Assembly (NCBI GenBank): GCA_002430605.1
Contig: DJBY01000025.1
Coordinates: 10,391-34,945, forward strand
Source: Opitutia bacterium UBA5964
GTDB lineage: Bacteria > Verrucomicrobiota > Verrucomicrobiia > Opitutales > Coraliomargaritaceae
Length of the DNA stretch: 24,555 nucleotides
Reading direction: 5' to 3'
The translations under genes and the position numbers were made by a program. The notes beneath the pieces are model-generated. The model was not told the origin of the DNA and searched no databases. It worked only from the letters and a program-made list of their open reading frames with translations. Every line of letters starts with the position of its first letter. Positions within the stretch are counted from its first letter, which is position 1. Below are positions 1-11,753 of this stretch, in pieces.

Positions 1-27
1 GAGGGCGAGTCGCCCTCCCTCCTTTTT
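1..27 (+). terminator. Possible rho-independent terminator at the window edge
   Basis: A 7-bp GC-rich stem (GAGGGCG at 1-7, CGCCCTC at 11-17) with a 3-base loop is followed after five bases by a run of five T. This would suit a plus-strand gene ending just left of the window. The stem may extend beyond the edge, so the call is tentative. Confidence 0.4.
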
Positions 28-46
28 CCCTAATTGACGATGAACC

Positions 47-80
47 ACAAAAAAGCCGCATCGGTTAGGATGCGGCTTTT
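47..80 (-). terminator. Rho-independent terminator of the gltB-gltD operon
   Basis: A perfect 12-bp inverted repeat (51-62 with 69-80, six-base loop) has a GC core flanked by A/T runs. Read on the minus strand the stem runs into six T residues. It lies about 45 bases past the gltD stop codon, so it most likely ends the gltBD transcript. The A/T runs on both sides mean it could also work in the plus direction. Confidence 0.85.
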
Positions 81-124
81 GAAAGTATGTGGTTTAAAAC
101 TTACAACGTTCAACCAGCAACGCT

Positions 125-1612
125 CTACGGAAGCTGAGTCGCTCCCATTAGGAACTTGTCGCACTCGCGGGCTGCGGCGCGGCCTTCGTTGATCGCCCAA
201 ACGATGAGGGACTGACCACGGCGCATGTCGCCTGCGGCAAAGACACCCTCGAGGCTAGTATTAAACTTGCCGTATTCTGCCTGCACGTTGGAACGTGGGT
301 CGAGGGCGAGACCCAATTCTTCGGCGATGGTTGCTTCGGGCCCGAGGAAGCCCATTGCTAGGAGGACGAGGTCGGCTGGGATGACTCGTGAGCTACCTTC
401 GACCTTCTGAGGGACGAAGCGGCCGTTGTCGCTCGTCCACTCGATGTTGTGGATATGGACCGCCTTGACGTTGCCATCCGCATCGCCAGAGAAACGGCTG
501 GAGGTGACGAGGTATTGACGTGGGTCTTCACCTTGGATCGCTTCGGCTTCTTCTTGGCCGTAGTCCATCTTGTAAGTCTTAGGCCATTCAGGCCACGGAT
601 TGTTCGCTGCGCGCTCGGTTGGAGGCTTAGGCATGATCTCGAGCTGCACAACGCTTTTGCAGCCGTGGCGTAGGGAGGTGCCGACACAGTCCGTGCCAGT
701 GTCACCGCCGCCGATGATGACGACGTTCTTGCCCTTGGCGAGTTCGCTGAATTGCTCGGATTTGCCATCCTTGATGTCCCAAAGTTCCTTGGTGTTGGGC
801 CCGAGGAACTCCATTGCGTAGCGGATGTTTTTGAGCTCGCGGCCTTCGATCGGCAAGTCGCGTGGCTTAGTGGCGCCACAGCAAAGCACGACGGAGTCGA
901 AGTCTTCCATCAGTTGTTTGGAGGAAATATCGACCCCGATTTCGATGCCACATTTGAGGATGATGCCTTCGTCTTGCATCAGTTGTACGCGACGCGTGAC
1001 GACTTGCTTCTCAAGCTTCATGTTGGGGATGCCATACATGAGGAGACCACCTGGGCGATCTGCGCGCTCGAACAGCGTGACGAGGTGTCCAGCTTTGTTG
1101 AGCTGATCCGCCGCGGCGAGACCAGCAGGGCCAGAACCGACGACGGCGACTTTCTTACCAGTGCGTTCTTCTGGAGGCTGCGGCTTGACCCAACCTTCGT
1201 TCCAGGCCTTGTCGATGATGGAGCACTCGATATCCTTAATCGCGACGGCTGGCCCTATCACGGCTAGCACACAAGAGCCTTCGCACGGAGCGGGGCAGAC
1301 GCGGCCAGTGAACTCCGGAAAGTTGTTGGTCTTGGTGAGGCGCAGGTAAGCATCGTGCCACTTGCCTCTGTAGACGAGATCGTTGAATTCAGGGATGAGA
1401 TTGTTAACCGGGCAACCGCTTGCCATGTTGGCGAGCGTCATGCCCGTGTGGCAGTAAGGCGTGCCGCAGTCCATACAGCGCGAGCCTTGTGTCTGCACCT
1501 TCTCGGCGTCGAAATCTTCGTGAATTTCGTTCCAGTCCTTGACGCGTTCGAGCGGATCGCGATTTGCGATCGTCTTGCGTTCAAATTCCATAAATCCAGT
1601 TGCTTTGCCCAT
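125..1612 (-). CDS. gltD: Glutamate synthase (NADPH) small subunit
   Basis: This is the beta subunit of glutamate synthase. It passes electrons from NAD(P)H through FAD and iron-sulfur clusters to the large subunit, which makes glutamate from 2-oxoglutarate and glutamine in the cytoplasm. The 495-aa length is normal for the family. Visible features are an N-terminal cysteine set (C46, C49, C54, C67) and a second set (C106, C110, C114, C130) for [4Fe-4S] clusters. They are followed by an FAD-binding VGSGPAG loop near 158-164, an NAD(P)H-binding IIGGGDTG near 299-306 and a C-terminal FAD motif containing AAGD. The ATG start matches family N-termini (MGKATGF), although no Shine-Dalgarno precedes it. 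It follows gltB on the same strand after a 110-bp spacer, so the two are probably cotranscribed. Confidence 0.97.
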   Translation of the reverse strand: MGKATGFMEFERKTIANRDPLERVKDWNEIHEDFDAEKVQTQGSRCMDCGTPYCHTGMTLANMASGCPVNNLIPEFNDLVYRGKWHDAYLRLTKTNNFPEFTGRVCPAPCEGSCVLAVIGPAVAIKDIECSIIDKAWNEGWVKPQPPEERTGKKVAVVGSGPAGLAAADQLNKAGHLVTLFERADRPGGLLMYGIPNMKLEKQVVTRRVQLMQDEGIILKCGIEIGVDISSKQLMEDFDSVVLCCGATKPRDLPIEGRELKNIRYAMEFLGPNTKELWDIKDGKSEQFSELAKGKNVVIIGGGDTGTDCVGTSLRHGCKSVVQLEIMPKPPTERAANNPWPEWPKTYKMDYGQEEAEAIQGEDPRQYLVTSSRFSGDADGNVKAVHIHNIEWTSDNGRFVPQKVEGSSRVIPADLVLLAMGFLGPEATIAEELGLALDPRSNVQAEYGKFNTSLEGVFAAGDMRRGQSLIVWAINEGRAAARECDKFLMGATQLP

Positions 1613-1617
1613 AGTTT

Positions 1618-1654
1618 AAAAGTGTGAAGGTGTTAAAGTATAAAGTGTGAAGGT
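1618..1654. repeat. Short direct repeat in the gltB-gltD spacer
   Basis: The 14-base unit aaaagtgtgaaggt (1618-1631) recurs with one change at 1641-1654 (taaagtgtgaaggt). A related AAAGTGGGAA begins at 1661, and an imperfect inverted partner TTCCCAC (1702-1708) can pair with GTGGGAA (1664-1670). A similar ttttaaagtgt string lies upstream of gltB at 6389-6399. The repeats sit directly before the gltD start on the minus strand. They may be regulatory or simply local duplications. Confidence 0.5.
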
Positions 1655-1722
1655 TTAAAAAAAGTGGGAAAGTAGATGAGCGCTTTTACTACATTCATAC
1701 CTTCCCACGTTCAAACTCCTTT

Positions 1723-6369
<4,647 letters not shown>

Positions 6370-6480
6370 ATCTGTATTAAATAATAGGTTTTAAAGTGTA
6401 GTCATCGTGCGGTGCGAACGTCCTGAGCGGCGATTTCGCGTTTTGACCGAAGCCAAAAGGAAGGGAGAAAATAGTAATGG

Positions 6481-6609
6481 GTGAGAAACTGTCTAGAGAA
6501 AATGACACTCCCCACCGATGAACTTGCTCATATGCAATCAATTAGCAGCTTGCTCGGTAGCAAAGAACGGGCCGAATCCGCGTTGCTGAGAAAGACTTTA
6601 AGGAATTAA
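6481..6609 (+). CDS. Possible small protein of 35-42 aa
   Basis: A short open frame runs to a TAA at 6607-6609. From ATG 6502 it encodes 35 aa (MTLPTDELAHMQ...LRN). From GTG 6481 it encodes 42 aa. A strong purine-rich Shine-Dalgarno-like stretch (GGAAGGGAG, 6459-6467) lies 13 bases before the GTG and 9 bases before another ATG at 6477 in a different frame, which opens only a 14-aa peptide. A loose promoter (TTGACC at 6443-6448, GAAAAT about 18 bases later) is also present. The frame lies between the divergent gltB and the convergent glutaredoxin gene. The product is not recognised, the start is uncertain, and a chance ORF is quite possible. Confidence 0.3.
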   Translation: MRNCLEKMTLPTDELAHMQSISSLLGSKERAESALLRKTLRN

Positions 6610-6630
6610 GTACTTCTCTTGTTTGCGCGC

Positions 6631-6966
6631 TTAGAAAAAACGTACCGTCTTCGAACGCATTGCTTCATGTTCTTCGTCGGTGCAGGCTGCGTTGGTCGGG
6701 GCGTCTGCTTCGGCACCGTTTTCAGTGGCGAGGCCTTCTTTGAGCATGTAGGCTTCGACCTCATCACCACTGACATCGACGAGCATATGCCCATCGATTT
6801 CAACGCAAGGCGAGAGTGGTTGGCCGGACTTTTCGACCATTTCAGCGTATTGATCCGCATTATTGATAATGTCACGGTCTTCGTATGCGAGGCCGTGCTT
6901 CTTCATGATCGCGCGGACGCCCATGCTCCATCCGCAGGTCGGTTTTAAATATGCGATAATCTTCAT
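6631..6966 (-). CDS. Monothiol (CGWS) glutaredoxin-like protein
   Basis: A 111-aa protein with a thioredoxin-fold N-terminus: beta strand, then an active-site loop T10-C11-G-W-S14, a cis-proline-like S52-P53 and a DVSGDE segment near 64-69 where glutaredoxins bind glutathione. Such proteins use glutathione in thiol-disulfide exchange or carry Fe-S clusters (CGFS class). The second active-site residue is Ser, so it is monothiol by sequence. The last 30 residues (from about 80) form a polar extension with an extra cysteine (C95) not typical of short glutaredoxins. AGGGG lies just upstream of the ATG. It follows the lipoprotein gene on the same strand by 72 bp, and a functional link to it is unclear. 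Confidence 0.75.
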   Translation of the reverse strand: MKIIAYLKPTCGWSMGVRAIMKKHGLAYEDRDIINNADQYAEMVEKSGQPLSPCVEIDGHMLVDVSGDEVEAYMLKEGLATENGAEADAPTNAACTDEEHEAMRSKTVRFF

Positions 6967-7038
6967 AAGCCCCTAAGTGTTGCTAATTATTCCGCTTGTC
7001 AACTCCGAGGTTGCGATCTGATTCGGTTGCCGCGTTGT

Positions 7039-7509
7039 TTAGTAGCGGATCGGTGGTTTCGGTTTCGCGCAGATGATTTGCCACTCGCCAGAGGGATTTC
7101 GGCCGACTGTGAAGAGGCTGCTGAAATGGTCTTCGACTGCGTAACGCACCCGCATCCGGTAGCGCGGCGTGAGGCTGGGGCCATAAGTGACGCCGTTGTG
7201 GGTAAACGCGATCGTTTCTTCTGATGCGCCCGAGAGCGCTTCAAACTCGATCTGCTGAATCGGCAGGCCCAGCTCGTAGTCTAGGGCGCCTTTCAGGCGA
7301 GAGGTAATGAGACTGTCGCACCCGTTCAAACAGTAGAGCTTCAGCATCGGCTCGATCGTGTCGGCTTGATTGGCTGCGACGAAGCGTGCGGATAGATCGT
7401 CGAGGCCTAGCTCGTGCGCGGTCTTCGGGTTGCAGGCTGCGAGGAGCAGCGCCGCGCCGATCCAAGCGGCGGCGACGGTCTTTATGGTGGTCGAATACAG
7501 TGTTCTCAT
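7039..7509 (-). CDS. Putative lipoprotein of unknown function
   Basis: A 156-aa protein with a type II signal peptide: R2 and K10 in the N-region, a hydrophobic stretch from about 12 to 24, and a lipobox LAAC with the lipidated cysteine at C26. The mature part has a pair of nearby cysteines (C59 and C64, in a YCLNGC stretch) that could form a disulfide, and a basic, proline-rich end. Asn follows the Cys (no Asp at +2), so outer-membrane sorting would be expected by the E. coli rule, though that rule may not hold in this phylum. I do not recognise the family. It follows the AmaP-like gene by 73 bp on the same strand. Confidence 0.7.
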   Translation of the reverse strand: MRTLYSTTIKTVAAAWIGAALLLAACNPKTAHELGLDDLSARFVAANQADTIEPMLKLYCLNGCDSLITSRLKGALDYELGLPIQQIEFEALSGASEETIAFTHNGVTYGPSLTPRYRMRVRYAVEDHFSSLFTVGRNPSGEWQIICAKPKPPIRY

Positions 7510-7582
7510 CGGATGAACGAATTAGACAGCAAATGTGGCGTCAGGTTCATCGGAGCAGGTCTCGAAGTGGACGTCTTAGCCG

Positions 7583-8128
7583 CTAGTGCGGCTTTTCTTC
7601 GAGTTCTTCTCTGAGTGCTGTGGTGGTGTCTGGCTTAACGTGGTCGACGATTTCCAGTGCTGCGACAGGCACCTGTCCTTTGCTCGTAATCGGGCTGGAG
7701 ACTTGAATGCGTCCGCTCTTGAAGCCTGTGGCGACGATGTTAATCTGCCCCAGATTTTCAATGCCGAGGTTTTCGGTGAGATTTTGACGCAGGTGGGTCT
7801 GTAAGGTTTGTTCGATGTCTCTGAGGCGGCCTCCGCTCATGAGCTGGATGCGGACGTCGAAGTGCGTGGTCTTACCTTTGACCTTTATTTTGACGATTGG
7901 CTTTGCGACGGCGTCGAGTTGCTCGCAGGATGTACGGATGAGCTCGACGATCGCGGAGCGGCAGACCATGACGCGGCCATTCTCGGTTCGATAAGCGACG
8001 ATTTTATTGGGCTGACGTCGGACGAGCAGTATCAGGCACAGCGCGAGTGCGACAATCGCTCCGGCGGCATATAGATAGGTGGGCTCAGTGAGATGATTCA
8101 ACGTCTCGATAATTTCAGTCCAATTCAT
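7583..8128 (-). CDS. AmaP-like membrane protein (Asp23 partner)
   Basis: A 181-aa protein with a single predicted membrane helix (about residues 19-36, ending in LLVRRQP) and a cytoplasmic domain. That domain has repeated beta/alpha segments like those of Asp23-type proteins (for example KIKVKGKTTHFDVRIQL around 82-98). In Firmicutes, AmaP anchors Asp23 to the membrane. Classical AmaP has two helices, so this is an AmaP-like assignment rather than a certain one. It lies 46 bp downstream of the Asp23/Gls24 gene on the same strand, which supports a partnership. No Shine-Dalgarno is evident before the ATG. Confidence 0.65.
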   Translation of the reverse strand: MNWTEIIETLNHLTEPTYLYAAGAIVALALCLILLVRRQPNKIVAYRTENGRVMVCRSAIVELIRTSCEQLDAVAKPIVKIKVKGKTTHFDVRIQLMSGGRLRDIEQTLQTHLRQNLTENLGIENLGQINIVATGFKSGRIQVSSPITSKGQVPVAALEIVDHVKPDTTTALREELEEKPH

Positions 8129-8174
8129 CAGTGCTTATTTGGTGGAGAAATAGAGGACAAGACCTCAGTTGTGC

Positions 8175-8621
8175 CTAGTCAACGTGTGCTTGGCTGTCCC
8201 ACTCGTCTTTCGCTTCTTTTTCTTCTGCAGTGGTGCGCACGCCGTCGATGATGACATTGACGCGAGCGACACTCTTGCTGGTCATCTTTTCGACCTGCTC
8301 AGCGATGCGTTGCTGGATTTCATTGCCGACTGTCGCGAGTTCGACGCCGAAGCGCAGAATCACACGAATTTCAATTTTGTAGTCACCGACTTCGTCTTCA
8401 TCGACGCGGACACCGCGCTCATCGCCTTTTTTGGAGAAGATCTCTGCGATCCCATCGACGAAACCACCGCCAACTGCGGCGACGCCTACGACCTCGAGCG
8501 CAGCCAAGCGAACAATGCTCGCTACCACGCTGTGATTGATGCGGATGTCACCTAGTGTGTTCGAGCCTTCGGACATTGTAGGGATTGTGGACTCTTGGTT
8601 TTTTTCAGATTTGTTGCTCAT
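8175..8621 (-). CDS. Asp23/Gls24 family envelope stress protein
   Basis: A 148-aa soluble protein of the Asp23/Gls24 (DUF322) family. It has the usual order: a polar N-terminus, an 'IRINHSVVASIVRLAALEVVG' type helix (about 26-46), a glycine patch VGGGF, a beta segment IEIRVILRFG (83-92), a central helix and a final VARVNVIIDGV strand (118-128). Family members form membrane-associated assemblies in Firmicutes. The B. subtilis member YqhY is encoded beside accBC and has been linked to acetyl-CoA carboxylase activity. Here the gene lies 27 bp downstream of accC, the same order. A role in controlling fatty-acid initiation or envelope stress is inferred from context only. Confidence 0.85.
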   Translation of the reverse strand: MSNKSEKNQESTIPTMSEGSNTLGDIRINHSVVASIVRLAALEVVGVAAVGGGFVDGIAEIFSKKGDERGVRVDEDEVGDYKIEIRVILRFGVELATVGNEIQQRIAEQVEKMTSKSVARVNVIIDGVRTTAEEKEAKDEWDSQAHVD

Positions 8622-8648
8622 GATTGGTGCAATGTACTGTTGTGACTA

Positions 8649-10013
8649 TTAAGTGTAAAGATCCTTGGGCACGCGCTCAAGGAATTCTTCGATATACTTC
8701 GTTGTGGCTTTGCCTTCGCGAAAGATGGGATCGCGGATAATTGCGCGCGAGAACGAAATGTTCGTTTTAATACCATGAATCAAGTATTCGCCGAGTGCGC
8801 GGTCCATGCGGTCGAGCGCAAGTTCGCGTGTTTTGGCGATTGTCATGACCTTCGCGATCATACTGTCGTAGTAAGGGGGGATCGTGTAGCCACTGTAGCA
8901 GTGCGAGTCGATGCGCACACCGTGACCACCTGGAGCATAGTAGAGCCCAATTTCACCTGGGCAGGGAGCGAAGTTACGTGCTGGATCTTCGGCGCACACG
9001 CGGCATTCGATGCAGTGCTTGGTGATTTTGATATCCTCCTGCTTGTAACTGAGCGGTAACCCACTCGCAATTAAGAGCTGCTCTTTGACCAAATCGACAC
9101 CAGTCACTTCTTCAGTGACGCCGTGCTCCACTTGGATGCGAGTGTTCATTTCGATGAAGAAATAGTCACCATTGCCATCGACGAGGAACTCGACTGTGCC
9201 GGCACCTTCATAATTGACGGATTTGGCCAATTTGACGGCATCACGGCCCATCTGCTTACGAATTTTGTCCGAGATGAAGGGGGACGGTGCTTCTTCGATC
9301 ACCTTCTGGTGGCGACGTTGAACAGAGCAGTCACGTTCACCCAAGTGAATCACGTTGCCAAATTGATCGCCCAGAAGTTGGATCTCGATGTGACGCGGTG
9401 CATCGAGAAAGCGTTCGAGGTAAACCGCACCATTACCGAAAGCCTTTTCGGCTTCGTTGCGGGCGTTGTTGTATTCTTTGGCGAAAGTGACCGCGTTGTG
9501 TGCGGTGCGCATCCCTTTACCACCACCACCAGCGACGGCTTTAATAATCACCGGGAAGCCGATTTGCTTGGCGACGATGAGGGCCTCTTTTTCATTGTCG
9601 ACGGTGCCATCGCTGCCAGGGATCACGGGGACCTTCGCTTTGATAGCCATATCGCGGGCCTTCGCCTTGTCACCGAAATTGATAATCGCCTCAGAGCCCG
9701 GGCCGATGAACTTGATGTTGCATTTGGCGCATTGCTCGGCGAAATCGGCATTCTCTGCGAGGAAGCCGTAGCCTGGGTGAATGCCATCGACATCAGCGAT
9801 TTCGGCTGCGGCGATGATACGATCACTTTTTAGATAACTGAGGTTACTCGCGGCTGGGCCGATGCAGATTGCTTCATCGGCAAGTTGCACATGGAGAGAC
9901 TGCTCGTCGGCCTCGGAATAGACGGCAAGCGTCTTGATCCCGAGTTCGTTACAAGCGCGGACGATACGAAGTGCGATTTCACCTCGATTGGCAATGAGGA
10001 CTTTTTTAAGCAT
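8649..10013 (-). CDS. accC: Acetyl-CoA carboxylase, biotin carboxylase subunit
   Basis: This ATP-grasp enzyme carboxylates the biotin on AccB using bicarbonate and ATP, the first half-reaction of malonyl-CoA synthesis. Length is 454 aa, near the E. coli protein. Conserved residues align closely with known positions: K116, K158, the glycine loop GGGGKGMR (162-169), H208, K237, E275, E288, N290, R292, Q294, E296 and R338. One oddity is the catalytic loop, which reads QVEHGVTE, with Gly298 where Pro is usual. The gene starts at ATG five bases after the accB stop, so the two are translationally close. The C-terminus is complete. Confidence 0.97.
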   Translation of the reverse strand: MLKKVLIANRGEIALRIVRACNELGIKTLAVYSEADEQSLHVQLADEAICIGPAASNLSYLKSDRIIAAAEIADVDGIHPGYGFLAENADFAEQCAKCNIKFIGPGSEAIINFGDKAKARDMAIKAKVPVIPGSDGTVDNEKEALIVAKQIGFPVIIKAVAGGGGKGMRTAHNAVTFAKEYNNARNEAEKAFGNGAVYLERFLDAPRHIEIQLLGDQFGNVIHLGERDCSVQRRHQKVIEEAPSPFISDKIRKQMGRDAVKLAKSVNYEGAGTVEFLVDGNGDYFFIEMNTRIQVEHGVTEEVTGVDLVKEQLLIASGLPLSYKQEDIKITKHCIECRVCAEDPARNFAPCPGEIGLYYAPGGHGVRIDSHCYSGYTIPPYYDSMIAKVMTIAKTRELALDRMDRALGEYLIHGIKTNISFSRAIIRDPIFREGKATTKYIEEFLERVPKDLYT

Positions 10014-10018
10014 ACGGA

Positions 10019-10474
10019 TTAAGCCGTTTTAACTTTGAAGAGTGGTTGCCCATATTCGACAGCTTCGCCGTTCTCAATAAGCACTTCAGTGATTGTGCCG
10101 CTAAGTTCAGAATGAATTTCGTTCATCACCTTCATTGCCTCGATGATGCAGACGATGGAGTCCGCGCCGACTTTAGTGCCGACCTTGGCAAATGCAGGGC
10201 TTTCAGGCGAAGCGGAAGCGTAGAAAGTGCCGACCATTGGTGACTTCACGATCGAGATGCCCTGTTCTTCCACTGGAGCTGCGGCTACTAATGAAGCTCC
10301 CGCTGGTGCAGCGGCTGCCAATGGAGCCGTCGCTAAGGGAGCAGCGTGAACGATCTGTGTGTCGCCATTCTTGCGGCAGAGGCGTAGCTTGAAGCCTTCC
10401 TCTTCAATTTCAAATTCGGAAAGTTCCGAGCGTTTCATCAGTTCGACGACTTGTTTGATAGCTTTTAAGTCCAA
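10019..10474 (-). CDS. accB: Acetyl-CoA carboxylase, biotin carboxyl carrier protein
   Basis: The biotin carrier of acetyl-CoA carboxylase, 151 aa. An N-terminal helical domain (MDLKAIKQVVELM) is followed by an Ala/Pro-rich linker (about 43-70) and the C-terminal biotinyl domain, with the biotinylation motif EAMKVMNE and acceptor lysine K115. The start codon is TTG. It is preferred because the protein then aligns with AccB N-termini from the first residue, and an AAAGGA ribosome-binding site lies five bases upstream. It is the first gene of the minus-strand accB-accC-asp23-amaP group. Confidence 0.95.
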   Translation of the reverse strand: MDLKAIKQVVELMKRSELSEFEIEEEGFKLRLCRKNGDTQIVHAAPLATAPLAAAAPAGASLVAAAPVEEQGISIVKSPMVGTFYASASPESPAFAKVGTKVGADSIVCIIEAMKVMNEIHSELSGTITEVLIENGEAVEYGQPLFKVKTA

Positions 10475-10479
10475 GTGTT

Positions 10480-10485
10480 TCCTTT
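10480..10485 (-). promoter_or_regulatory. Ribosome-binding site supporting the TTG start of accB
   Basis: Read on the minus strand, AAAGGA sits five bases before the TTG codon at 10474-10472. It is one of the few clear Shine-Dalgarno sequences in the window, and it decides the start codon together with the N-terminal match to AccB proteins. Confidence 0.7.
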
Positions 10486-10561
10486 CTTGTGGCTTTAATT
10501 GTTTGAGATTTCGAATCGAATGTCAGTGCTCAAGAGAGCATCGACGATCGAATTAACCGAC

Positions 10562-10590
10562 ATGTAAGTCGAGCTTTCGCTTGGGTGCAA
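10562..10590 (-). promoter_or_regulatory. Possible accB promoter
   Basis: On the minus strand TTGCAC (10590-10585) and TTACAT (10567-10562) are separated by 17 bases, about 90 bases before the accB start. The -10 match is weak. It is proposed mainly because a promoter is required in this spacer between divergent genes. Confidence 0.25.
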
Positions 10591-10659
10591 TTACTTTGTT
10601 ACGTATTTGATGGGGGGCTGACAAAGCCCGAATCGCTGCTTTTTTCTTTCTTGCTCGAA

Positions 10660-10688
10660 TTGACGATGCGTTACTCAATTTGTACAAC
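10660..10688 (+). promoter_or_regulatory. Candidate sigma70-type promoter of the acyl-ACP cassette
   Basis: TTGACG (10660-10665), a 17-base spacer and TACAAC (10683-10688) lie about 75 bases before the first ACP gene. The spacing is ideal, the -35 is good and the -10 is fair. It would drive the plus-strand cassette, divergent from accB. Confidence 0.4.
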
Positions 10689-10761
10689 AATCGACCCGCC
10701 AGGGAATACCTTTTTCATTTTACTGTTCCTATCTATATACTGGAGATTGATAAAACTCATT

Positions 10762-11058
10762 ATGCCTACCTCTGAAGAAGTTGAAATTCTCGTGATTGAA
10801 TCGGTGCGACTGTTAGCCGAAGATTTTGATTTAGTCACATTGAAGCACCCGTGCGCACAATCGCCGCTCTATGGTAACGATGGAGTCCTTGACAGCATGG
10901 GACTAGTGAATCTCATCGCGGATGTGGAGGATGCCGTTTTTGAGCAATTCGGAGCAGCGATTGCACTGGCTGATGAGAAAGCCATGAGCGCGCGTAATTC
11001 GCCGTTTTTAAATGTTAAAACACTCGCGCAAGCAGTGCTAGAGAGGATCGAAGCATGA
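10762..11058 (+). CDS. Acyl carrier protein-like protein, first of two
   Basis: A 98-aa acidic helical protein with an acyl-carrier signature: GVLDSMGLVNLI, in which S45 is the expected 4'-phosphopantetheine attachment serine. The ATG giving MPTSEEVEIL is chosen over the further-upstream open frame, because the upstream part reads like non-coding AT-rich spacer and would cover the likely promoter. GGAG lies 16 bases before the start, which is rather far. The next gene (SDR) overlaps by four bases (ATGA). It presumably carries an acyl group for the cassette. It is distinct from the second ACP, and no housekeeping fatty-acid genes adjoin it. Confidence 0.85.
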   Translation: MPTSEEVEILVIESVRLLAEDFDLVTLKHPCAQSPLYGNDGVLDSMGLVNLIADVEDAVFEQFGAAIALADEKAMSARNSPFLNVKTLAQAVLERIEA

Positions 11059-11750
11059 AGCAGATCGTTATTACCGGCACGCGTAAGGGTATTGGCCGAT
11101 CTTTGGCGGAGCATTATCTAGCTGAAGGCTGGGGAGTCATCGGCTGCAGTCGTGGCGAGTCATCGATTGAGCACGCTCAGTATCGGCACTATGCATTGGA
11201 TGTGAGTGATGAGTCCGCCGTGATTAAAATGGCGCGCGATGTAAAGCGACAAGTCGGTGCCGTCGATGCGCTGCTAAATAATGCTGGGATCGCCTCAATG
11301 AACCATTGTTTGTTAACGCCGGGTTCGACGGTAAATGCTATTTTGCAGACGAATGTGGTCGGCACGTTCTTGTTTTGTCGTGAATTTGCCAAACTGATGC
11401 GCAAAAGCGCGGAGCCGCGCATCGTGAATTTCACGACCGTGGCGCATCCGCTGAACTTGGAAGGTGAGGCAGTTTATGCGGCCAGTAAAGCCGCGGTGGA
11501 GAGTTTGACGCGGATCATGGCACGCGAGTTGGCAGAATTGCGCATCACGGTGAATGCCGTCGGGCCGACGCCAGTGTTGACGGATTTGATTAAGGGTGTG
11601 TCGTCGGAAAAGATGGATGCGTTGATCGCACGGCAGGCGATCCCGCGCTATGGTAAGGCGGCGGATGTGATCAATGCGGTCGATTTCTTTTTGAGGCCGG
11701 AAAGTGACTTTATCACTGGGCAGGTGCTCTATTTGGGTGGAGTGACTTAA
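11055..11750 (+). CDS. Short-chain dehydrogenase/reductase, FabG-like
   Basis: A 231-aa SDR with the nucleotide-binding motif GTRKGIG (8-14), NNAG (75-78), N100 and the catalytic pair Y141 and K145 (YAASK). The residue at the usual catalytic serine position, 13 before the tyrosine, is Thr128 (FTT instead of ISS). Threonine may work in its place but is uncommon. The likely role is an NAD(P)H-dependent 3-oxoacyl-ACP reductase or a related reductase acting on the carrier-bound acyl group. The start overlaps the ACP stop by four bases, and GAGAGG lies upstream, so translation is coupled. The AMP-ligase gene follows after 3 bp. Confidence 0.85.
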   Translation: MKQIVITGTRKGIGRSLAEHYLAEGWGVIGCSRGESSIEHAQYRHYALDVSDESAVIKMARDVKRQVGAVDALLNNAGIASMNHCLLTPGSTVNAILQTNVVGTFLFCREFAKLMRKSAEPRIVNFTTVAHPLNLEGEAVYAASKAAVESLTRIMARELAELRITVNAVGPTPVLTDLIKGVSSEKMDALIARQAIPRYGKAADVINAVDFFLRPESDFITGQVLYLGGVT

Positions 11751-11753
11751 GTT

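Noticed and set aside
9123..9833. 236-aa plus-strand ORF inside accC
   Set aside because: It is antisense to accC, which has all catalytic residues. No independent support.
10613..10630. GGGCT/AGCCC hairpin near the divergent promoter
   Set aside because: Only a 5-bp stem, with the T-run about ten bases away and no upstream gene to terminate.
10585..10761. 59-codon N-terminal extension of the first ACP
   Set aside because: It covers the likely promoter and reads as spacer. ACP-like sequence begins at the ATG at 10762.
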